Of a stretch of DNA of 46,338 nucleotides, positions 41,188 to 46,338 are shown piece after piece. The notes under the pieces are model-generated. The model ran no database searches and was not told the origin of the DNA. It was given only the letters and a program-made list of their open reading frames with translations. A program made the translations under genes and the position numbers. The stretch comes from Curtobacterium sp. HSID17257 (GTDB lineage: Bacteria; Actinomycetota; Actinomycetes; Actinomycetales; Microbacteriaceae), in NCBI RefSeq assembly GCF_003989515.1, contig NZ_RBLU01000017.1, positions 1 through 46,338 on the forward strand, written 5' to 3'. Numbering within the stretch: the first letter of the stretch is position 1; each line of letters opens with the position of its first letter.

Positions 41188-41231
41188 CGGACGGGAGGCG
41201 CGGTGCGAGCGTGCACCGCGCCTCCCGTCCG
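41188..41231. terminator. Perfect 19-bp hairpin, family A
   Basis: CGGACGGGAGGCGCGGTGC and its exact complement surround GAGCGT (41207-41212). It lies 9 bp past the stop of the PEP mutase-like gene on the minus strand. Confidence 0.85.
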
Positions 41232-41239
41232 GTGGGCCG

Positions 41240-42016
41240 TCAGTTGAGGGCGGGGGTGTCCTCCGGCACGACGCCGTCGCCGTACAGGTCGGTCGCCAGG
41301 TCACGGAGCGCACGCAGCGCGACGCGCTGCGTGAGCGGACCGTAGGAGATGCGCGCGACGCCGAGCGCCTCGTACTCCGCCGCGGGCAGGGCACCGGGCA
41401 GCCCGATCACCGAGAGCTTGCCGCGGCCGAGCCCGTCGACGAGTCGCTCGACCACGTCGCGCTGGATCGCACCCGGCACGAAGACGAGTGCGGCGCCGTT
41501 GTCGAGGAACGCCTTCCCGCGTGCGATGGCGTCCTCGATGCTCTCGTCGATCGGGCGGTCGCCGCCCCGGACGATCGCGTCGGTGCGCGCGTTGAGCTGG
41601 AAGGCGACGCCCTCGGCCTCGGCGGCGGCGGTGATCGCGGCGACGCGTGCGACGGCCTCGTCGAAGGGGCGGAGACGGTCCTCGACGTTCGCGCCGACGA
41701 TCCCGGCGGCGATCGCGCGACGGATCGTCTCGGCCGGGTCCGCGTACCCGTCGTCCAGGTCCGCCGTGACGGGCAGGTCCGTCGCGGCGGCGACGGTCGC
41801 GGCGCCGGCGAGGGCGACGTCGAGCGGCATCCCGCCGTCGTCGTAGCCGTGGCTCGCGGCGATCGAGTGCCCGGCCGTCGCGATGGCCTTCGTCTCCGGC
41901 AGGTCGCTGACGACCTTCGCGCTGATCGCGTCCCACACGTTGACGACGCGCAGGATCTCGGGGGCTTCGTGCAGCTGCTTGAGGGTGGTCGCCTTGTCGG
42001 CGGTGCTCGTGCTCAT
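41240..42016 (-). CDS. Isocitrate lyase/phosphoenolpyruvate mutase family protein
   Basis: 258 residues, ICL/PEPM TIM barrel. VNVWDAISA, TADLDDGYAD (84-93, metal-binding aspartates) and GANVEDR are the family motifs. FQLNARTDA is the next strand. The catalytic K-K-C-G-H loop of isocitrate lyase is absent, so it is not an ICL. Candidate reactions are C-C or P-C bond lyases, such as oxaloacetate hydrolase-like or PEP mutase-like activities; none can be chosen. The ATG at 42016 has AGGTT-type -10 sequence TAGGTT 7 bp upstream and no ribosome binding site. It is divergent from the aminotransferase gene. Confidence 0.88.
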   Translation of the reverse strand: MSTSTADKATTLKQLHEAPEILRVVNVWDAISAKVVSDLPETKAIATAGHSIAASHGYDDGGMPLDVALAGAATVAAATDLPVTADLDDGYADPAETIRRAIAAGIVGANVEDRLRPFDEAVARVAAITAAAEAEGVAFQLNARTDAIVRGGDRPIDESIEDAIARGKAFLDNGAALVFVPGAIQRDVVERLVDGLGRGKLSVIGLPGALPAAEYEALGVARISYGPLTQRVALRALRDLATDLYGDGVVPEDTPALN

Positions 42017-42023
42017 GGTGCCG

Positions 42024-42029
42024 AACCTA
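42024..42029 (-). promoter_or_regulatory. -10 box TAGGTT of the PEP mutase-like gene
   Basis: TAGGTT on the minus strand ends 7 bp before the ATG at 42016, with no ribosome binding site. Confidence 0.4.
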
Positions 42030-42128
42030 TGCGGCCGGGGTGCGCCGTGCCCGGGAGGTGATCCGACGACGACGCAGGATGACGGCCCGACTCGCACCGG
42101 ACCTCACGGTCGTTGCATGCTGGGACGC

Positions 42129-43316
42129 ATGGCTGACGACGAACAGGACCCGGTCGGCACGCTCCGCGGGGTCCGCACGAGCATCAAGTGGACGCGGTAC
42201 GCGCCCGACGTGCTGCCCCTGTTCGTCGCCGAGATGGACCACGACGTCGCGCCGGCGATCCGCCAGGCGCTGGTCGAGCGGGTGCAACAGTCCGACCTCG
42301 GGTACCTCGACGGCCCCGGGCCGCTCGCTCCGGCGTTCGCGCAGTTCGCGCGCGACCGGTGGGGCTGGGCGGTCGACCCGGAGCGTGTGCACCTGGCGAC
42401 CGACGTCAGCGTCGGGATCGTCGAGTCGCTGCGGCTCGCGCTGCCCGACGGCGGACGCGTCGCGATCACCCCGCCGGTGTACCCGCCGTTCTTCGAGCTC
42501 GTCGAGGAAGCACGGTGTCAGGTCGAGGAGGTCCCGCTCGCCGAGCAGTGGGGCGTCTACCGGCTCGACCTGGCCGGGCTCGAGCGCGCCTTCGCCGACG
42601 GGGTCCGGGTGTTCCTGCTCTGCAACCCGCACAACCCGATGGGGCTCGTGCACGACCGTGCCGACCTCGAGGCCCTCGCCGAGTTGGCGGCACGGTACGA
42701 CGTGCTCGTCATCAGCGACGAGATCCATGCCCCGCTGACGCACCCCGGTGTCCGCTTCACCCCGTTCGCGATGGTCGCCGAGCAGCACGGCGCCCGCAGT
42801 GTCTGCGTGACGAGTGCGAGCAAGGGGTGGAACCTCGCCGGGGTGAAGTGCTCGGTGATGGTGGCCGGGGACGACCGCACCGCTGCGCTGCTCGACACGC
42901 TGTGGGAGGAGGTCGCCTGCCGCACGAGCATCCTCGGGCTGCACGCGAACCTCGCCGCGTTCACCCTGGCGACGGACTGGCTCGACGACGTCGTCGCCCG
43001 CATCGTCGCGAACGAACGGCTGCTCGGGTCCCTGCTCGCCGAGCACCTGCCCGGGGTCGTCTACACCCGTCCGCGCGCGGGGTACCTGGCGTGGCTCGAC
43101 TTCCGGGGGATCGGGCTCGGGGACGACCCGGCGGTGCCGCTCCGCGAGCACGCCTACGTTGCGCTGAACTCCGGGCTGGGCTTCGGCGCGCAGGGGCGGG
43201 GGTTCGCGCGGCTCAACCTGGCGTGCTCGCCCGAGACCCTGCGCGAGGCGGTCCACCGCATCGCGGCGGCCTACCCGTCGAGTGCGCAGGAGGGGCTGGT
43301 CTGGCACGTCGCGTGA
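42129..43316 (+). CDS. MalY/PatB-type PLP-dependent aminotransferase / cystathionine beta-lyase
   Basis: 395 residues, fold type I class I/II. MalY/PatB features are WTRYAPDVLPLFVAEMDHDVAPAI in two parts at the N-terminus, then NPHNPMG, SDEIHAPL and SASKGWNLAG with Schiff-base K232. Family members cleave cystathionine or cysteine conjugates by beta-elimination. ATG 42129 was chosen; an ATG at 42117 would add four residues. Family C repeat copy 3 follows the stop. Confidence 0.9.
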   Translation: MADDEQDPVGTLRGVRTSIKWTRYAPDVLPLFVAEMDHDVAPAIRQALVERVQQSDLGYLDGPGPLAPAFAQFARDRWGWAVDPERVHLATDVSVGIVESLRLALPDGGRVAITPPVYPPFFELVEEARCQVEEVPLAEQWGVYRLDLAGLERAFADGVRVFLLCNPHNPMGLVHDRADLEALAELAARYDVLVISDEIHAPLTHPGVRFTPFAMVAEQHGARSVCVTSASKGWNLAGVKCSVMVAGDDRTAALLDTLWEEVACRTSILGLHANLAAFTLATDWLDDVVARIVANERLLGSLLAEHLPGVVYTRPRAGYLAWLDFRGIGLGDDPAVPLREHAYVALNSGLGFGAQGRGFARLNLACSPETLREAVHRIAAAYPSSAQEGLVWHVA

Positions 43317-43338
43317 GCGACGGGGGCTCGCACTCGCA

Positions 43339-43406
43339 CGAGTCTCGCGCTCAGCGACCCGTCTCGGGTCCGGGCACGCGAGGAACGTCGCTCAGCGCGA
43401 GTCTCG
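43339..43406. repeat. Family C REP-like inverted repeat, copy 3
   Basis: CGAGTCTCGCGCTCAGCGAC on the left and GTCGCTCAGCGCGAGTCTCG on the right contain the same CGAGTCTCG and GCTCAGCG blocks seen at 10006 and 11659, with a variable GC-rich centre. It lies 22 bp after the MalY-like gene and 18 bp before the end of the convergent 65-aa gene. Confidence 0.85.
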
Positions 43407-43424
43407 CTGCGGAGCGCGCACGGC

Positions 43425-43622
43425 TCAGTCGGACGGGGCGTCGACGTACTGGTTGCGCCCGACGACGCGGATGCGCAGGTCGTCGTCGCGGTCCATGGCG
43501 AGGAACTCCCGCGCGACCGGCCCGACCGACGACCAGCGCAGGACCTCGGTGATCGGGGTCCCCTCGATGAACACCTGCCACACGCCGCGCTCGCGGACGG
43601 CCTGCACCTCGTACGTCGCCAT
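43425..43622 (-). CDS. Small hypothetical protein (65 aa)
   Basis: 65 residues. MATYEVQAVRERGVWQVFIEG is a beta-hairpin start reminiscent of small HicB-like or single-strand-binding folds, but I do not claim homology. It has no cysteines. TACGCT lies 6 bp before the ATG, fitting a leaderless transcript. It follows the first GNAT gene by 17 bp on the same strand. Confidence 0.65.
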   Translation of the reverse strand: MATYEVQAVRERGVWQVFIEGTPITEVLRWSSVGPVAREFLAMDRDDDLRIRVVGRNQYVDAPSD

Positions 43623-43628
43623 GCCGCG

Positions 43629-43634
43629 AGCGTA
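43629..43634 (-). promoter_or_regulatory. -10 box TACGCT of the 65-aa gene
   Basis: TACGCT on the minus strand ends 6 bp before the ATG at 43622. It lies across the upstream GNAT gene's stop. Confidence 0.35.
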
Positions 43635-43639
43635 CCGGC

Positions 43640-44098
43640 TCACCGCAGGCGCTTCTCGTACCACCGCATCGTCGGGACGGTCCCGTCCGGCTTCGCCCAG
43701 TCCGCGGGGGACCGGTGGATCAGCCGCCAGCCACGGCGTTCGTAGAGTCGCCACGCGCCGGGCGTCTCCTCGGTCACGTCGAGCCGCAGGACCGGTGACC
43801 CTGCGGAACCTTCGGCAGCCGCCAACAGGGCGTCGGCGATGCCCTGCCCACGGTGGTCCGGGTGGACCACGAGTCGGGTGACCAGCGGTGCCGCGTCCGC
43901 GGCGGGAGCGGCCAGTCCGACGTGACCGACCACGCTGCCCGACGACCACGCTGCCCATGCCGAGCGGTGCCCGGGCGGGGTCAGCCACGCGACCGGATCG
44001 TCCGGCCAGTGCGCGGGGTACCCGTCGTCGTCGTGCGTGCGTCGGAGCACGTGGACCAGGTGCTCCAGGTCCTCGTCGCGGCGCGGTCGGATGTGCAC
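43640..44098 (-). CDS. GNAT family N-acetyltransferase
   Basis: 152 residues. RLVVHPDHRGQGIADALL is the acetyl-CoA pyrophosphate-binding motif A (R/Q-x-x-G-x-G/A form). LYERRGWRLIHRSPA is motif B. The substrate is unknown. The GTG at 44098 follows TACCGT by 7 bp, without a ribosome binding site. It is in line with a second, unrelated GNAT gene 24 bp upstream. Confidence 0.88.
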   Translation of the reverse strand: MHIRPRRDEDLEHLVHVLRRTHDDDGYPAHWPDDPVAWLTPPGHRSAWAAWSSGSVVGHVGLAAPAADAAPLVTRLVVHPDHRGQGIADALLAAAEGSAGSPVLRLDVTEETPGAWRLYERRGWRLIHRSPADWAKPDGTVPTMRWYEKRLR

Positions 44099-44105
44099 GA
44101 TCCCG

Positions 44106-44111
44106 ACGGTA
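44106..44111 (-). promoter_or_regulatory. -10 box TACCGT of the first GNAT gene
   Basis: TACCGT on the minus strand ends 7 bp before the GTG at 44098. Confidence 0.4.
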
Positions 44112-44122
44112 CCGGGTGGTGG

Positions 44123-44611
44123 TCAGGCCAGGTCGAGCACCATGTGGACGTCGGCGCGGACGTAGGGGCTCGGGGCGATCTCGTCGTGCTCGAGGTGCCG
44201 GAAGCCGAACGCCTCGTACAGGTGCACGGCGCTCGCCAGGCGGCTGTTGCTCTCGAGTGCTATCCGCTGCGCGCCGAGGGCCCGGGCACGGTCGAGCGCG
44301 GCCGCGATGAGCCTCCGGCCGGTGCCGTGCCCCTGGTGCGCCAGCGAGACCGCCATCTTGACGAGCTCGAACACGCGCTCACCGACCGGCATGATCCCGA
44401 TGCAGCCGATGACCTCGTCGTCGAGCCGCGCGACGAACACCGCACCACCCGGCTCGACGATGCGACCGGTCGGGTCGCCGAGGATCGCGCGGTCCTCGTC
44501 CTCGAGGGAGAAGTACTGCTCGATCCACGCCTCGTTGAGGGTGCGGAAGGCAGCGGCGTCGGCGGCGGACTCGAGTTCGGCGATGGTCAGCGTGGAGGTC
44601 GTCTCGGGCAT
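44123..44611 (-). CDS. GNAT family N-acetyltransferase
   Basis: 162 residues. VKMAVSLAHQGHGTGRRLI is the acetyl-CoA motif A, and LYEAFGFRHL is motif B. The N-terminus (FRTLNEAWIEQYFSLEDED) resembles GNATs often found near regulators. The ATG at 44611 is the only start that fits motif spacing. Divergent from the LysR gene by 68 bp, a layout in which LysR regulators often control the divergent gene. Confidence 0.88.
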   Translation of the reverse strand: MPETTSTLTIAELESAADAAAFRTLNEAWIEQYFSLEDEDRAILGDPTGRIVEPGGAVFVARLDDEVIGCIGIMPVGERVFELVKMAVSLAHQGHGTGRRLIAAALDRARALGAQRIALESNSRLASAVHLYEAFGFRHLEHDEIAPSPYVRADVHMVLDLA

Positions 44612-44667
44612 GGACCCATCCTCGGACGGCGATCTGATCGCGTCCAATACTCGTTCGCGCTGATCGA

Positions 44668-44673
44668 TAGGCT
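44668..44673 (+). promoter_or_regulatory. -10 box TAGGCT of the LysR gene
   Basis: TAGGCT ends 6 bp before the ATG at 44680. The 68-bp divergent region also holds an imperfect inverted repeat, GATCGCG and CGCGCTGATC, that could be a LysR site. Confidence 0.45.
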
Positions 44674-44679
44674 GCGTGC

Positions 44680-45558
44680 ATGGATGTGGACCTGCGGCAG
44701 CTCCGGGCGTTCCTCGCCGTCGCCGACGAGCTGCACTTCGGGCGGGCCGCCGAGCGACTGCGCATCGCCCAGCCCGCGCTCTCGCAGCAGATCCGACGGA
44801 CCGAGCGCGACCTCGGGGTCGACCTGTTCGTCCGGACCTCGCGCAGCGTCGCGCTGACCGCGGCCGGCCGGGTGCTGCAGGGCCGGGCGCGCTCGCTGCT
44901 CGACCAGGCAGCGCGCGACGTCGACGAGGTCGTGCGGGTCGGACGGGGTGAGGCCGGACGGCTGGACGTCGGGTTCGTCGTCTCGGCACTGCCGCTCGGT
45001 CCGATCGAGCGCGTCCAGGCCTTCCGCCAGCAGTACCCGCTCGTCCGTGTCGAGCTGACGGAGGGCTACTCCTCGTCGCTCCTCGCCCGCATCGTCCGGG
45101 GCGAGCTCGACCTGGCGGTCCTGCGCGACCCCGACCCGGACCTCGCCGTGCGCTTCCTGCCGTTCCGACGGGAGCGGTTCGTCGCGGCCGTGCCGCACGG
45201 GCACCGGCTCGCGGAGCGGGCGTCGATCCGCGGCACCGAACTGGTCGACGACCCGTTCGTGTTCTTCCCCGCGGTCGCCGGTGCGGTCGCCACCGAGCGC
45301 AACCTCGCGCCCGTGGTCGTAGAGGGGCGTCGGCCCGAGGTCGTCCAGGAGGCCACCACGTGGGCCACCGTGCTGCACCTCGTCGGAGCGGGGCTGGGCG
45401 TGACGGTCGCCCCGGAGAGCGCGACCCTCGCGGCGCCCGACACGGTGGTGCTGCTGCCCCTGCAGGACGACCCCGCCCGGAGTGAACTCGTCTGGGCGGT
45501 CCGAGCCGACGACGACCGCGAGATCCTCCGGAACTTCATCGCGGCCACCGAGCACTGA
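44680..45558 (+). CDS. LysR family transcriptional regulator
   Basis: 292 residues. Winged helix at about residues 4-62, with LRQLRAFLAVADELHFGRAA and the recognition region QPALSQQIRRTERDLG. The type 2 periplasmic-binding-like effector domain runs from about 92 to the C-terminus. The effector is unknown. Divergent from a GNAT gene that may be a target. Confidence 0.93.
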   Translation: MDVDLRQLRAFLAVADELHFGRAAERLRIAQPALSQQIRRTERDLGVDLFVRTSRSVALTAAGRVLQGRARSLLDQAARDVDEVVRVGRGEAGRLDVGFVVSALPLGPIERVQAFRQQYPLVRVELTEGYSSSLLARIVRGELDLAVLRDPDPDLAVRFLPFRRERFVAAVPHGHRLAERASIRGTELVDDPFVFFPAVAGAVATERNLAPVVVEGRRPEVVQEATTWATVLHLVGAGLGVTVAPESATLAAPDTVVLLPLQDDPARSELVWAVRADDDREILRNFIAATEH

Positions 45559-45594
45559 GTCGCCCGCGCCGCGTCGACGCACCGACGCTCTCGG

Positions 45595-45849
45595 TCACCC
45601 GAGCGGCAGCACCGGGGCCCGCTGGTCGCCGAGCTCGTCCGCGTGCCACGGTCGTGCTCCGCGCAGGGTCAGGCCGAGCTGCACGAGCACGAACGCCACG
45701 TGCGGCTCGACGTCGGGGTCCCACACCCCCTCGACGCCGAGGCCGAGCGCGCCGAGCTCGTCGTCGGCCTCGTCGCGGATGCTGAGCCGCCACCGTCCGT
45801 CGCCGGACTCCTCGACGACGGCCCACCGCGCGGTGTCGAAGCGGCTCAC
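45595..45849 (-). CDS. Small hypothetical protein (84 aa) coupled to the FBP gene
   Basis: 84 residues, not recognised. The first half looks like strands (ARWAVVEES, GRWRLSIRD), with several tryptophans and many acidic residues. The GTG start overlaps the FBP stop by 4 nt, so it is co-translated. Its frame also stays open upstream inside the FBP gene, but the overlap junction is the likely start. Confidence 0.65.
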   Translation of the reverse strand: MSRFDTARWAVVEESGDGRWRLSIRDEADDELGALGLGVEGVWDPDVEPHVAFVLVQLGLTLRGARPWHADELGDQRAPVLPLG

Positions 45850-46328
45850 GCGGTCTTCGAGACGTCCTCGGTGAAGTTCCGCACGCGCTGCAGCAGCGCC
45901 TCGCCGCGCATGGCGATCGTCGCCGGCGGGTTGAGGTGCGGCGGCGCCGTGCGGATGAGCATCGAGCAGCCGAGGTCCTCGCAGATGTACGAGCCGATGG
46001 TGTTGCCGTTGCGTCCGGACTCGCCGGCGCGCGCGGCCGAGAACAGCCGCACCTGCGTCGCCGGCTGCGGCGAGTGGCAGAACGAGCACATCGCGGCGAT
46101 GCCGGGTCGCAGGGAGCCACCGGCGGAACGGACGACGATGCCCACCGGGCGGTCGTCGATCCAGGACACGATGTAGCCGCGACGGGCGGCCTGGGGGTCG
46201 CGCCAGCCCAGGAACTCGCGCTCGTCCCACAGCATCTCGTGCAACCCCGGGATCGGGAGCTGCTCGAGCTCGTCCGGGGTGGCGTTCACGAACGACGAAC
46301 GGATGTCTGCTTCGGTCAGTGGCTTCAC
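45846..46328 (-). CDS. FBP domain protein (FusB-like treble-clef zinc finger)
   Basis: 160 residues. C81-x-x-C84 in CSFCHS and C116 with C121 in CEDLGC make a four-cysteine zinc finger typical of the C-terminal domain of FusB/FBP proteins, which bind elongation factor G. The short N-terminal helical part contains MLWDEREFLGWRDP. It is shorter than FusB (about 213), so drug protection cannot be assumed; actinobacterial members may act in ribosome clearance. GTG start 10 bp from the window edge; its promoter lies outside. Confidence 0.8.
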   Translation of the reverse strand: MKPLTEADIRSSFVNATPDELEQLPIPGLHEMLWDEREFLGWRDPQAARRGYIVSWIDDRPVGIVVRSAGGSLRPGIAAMCSFCHSPQPATQVRLFSAARAGESGRNGNTIGSYICEDLGCSMLIRTAPPHLNPPATIAMRGEALLQRVRNFTEDVSKTA

Positions 46329-46338
46329 GGTGCCTGCA

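Noticed and set aside
41062..41247. 61-codon plus-strand frame in the leader of the 95-aa gene
   Set aside because: It runs through the family A hairpin and the minus-strand promoter and has no family or start signals.

Overview
The window is 46.3 kb of very GC-rich DNA with densely packed housekeeping and catabolic genes. It carries mycothiol metabolism (Mca), class II fumarase, DUF4245 and DUF6264 proteins, GTG starts and many apparently leaderless genes. Together these point to a Microbacteriaceae actinobacterium, and gene content and order resemble Curtobacterium; the genus is my inference. I see no rRNA, tRNA, insertion sequence, prophage or CRISPR array. I support 51 protein genes; one (the YcaQ-like gene at the left edge) is cut by the window.

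Left third (1-23 kb), chromosomal core: a YcaQ-like winged-helix protein, an AI-2E family permease, threonine ammonia-lyase, GreA, a DUF4307 protein, Mca with a small membrane protein, a TrhA/hemolysin III membrane protein, a cis-prenyltransferase, a class V aminotransferase and a PIN-PhoH ATPase. Next is a minus-strand run xseA-xseB-DUF4245-carbonic anhydrase-fumC. IspH with a DUF6264 protein, an M18 aminopeptidase, divergently arranged fba and glpX (gluconeogenesis) and rmuC follow.

Middle (23.1-36.2 kb), inositol catabolism: a ten-gene plus-strand operon runs iolC, a Cgl0159-type aldolase, iolA/mmsA, iolB, iolD, an iolE-like gene, iolG, an iolH-like gene, a transaldolase-like gene and a second Gfo/Idh oxidoreductase. 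Then come a tautomerase gene and a convergent GntR/UTRA regulator. Five of the nine gene junctions in the operon overlap. The core set would take myo-inositol through inosose, diketo-inositol, 5-deoxyglucuronate, 2-deoxy-5-keto-gluconate and its phosphate to DHAP plus malonate semialdehyde, then acetyl-CoA. A 10-bp core, GGRCAAWGTY, lies in the promoter regions of iolC, the tautomerase gene and the regulator, and is the best candidate operator. No sugar transporter lies in the cluster.

Right third (36.2-46.3 kb), mixed functions: a DEDDh exonuclease, a small alpha/beta hydrolase, YchF, a TetR regulator beside two tandem paralogous small proteins of unknown function, a PEP mutase/isocitrate lyase-like protein, a MalY/PatB aminotransferase, two GNAT acetyltransferases, a LysR regulator and an FBP (FusB-like) zinc-finger protein.

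The most unusual non-coding content is three families of dispersed imperfect or perfect inverted repeats at gene ends. Family A has the core GACGGGAGGCGCGGTGC, family B starts CGCACAACGA, and family C is a ~70-bp REP-like element bounded by CGAGWCTCG. Other signals are at least thirteen genes with a TANNNT -10 box only 6-8 bp before the start codon, a DUF4307 gene whose only sensible start is CTG, and a four-copy heptamer array before a structured phoH leader.
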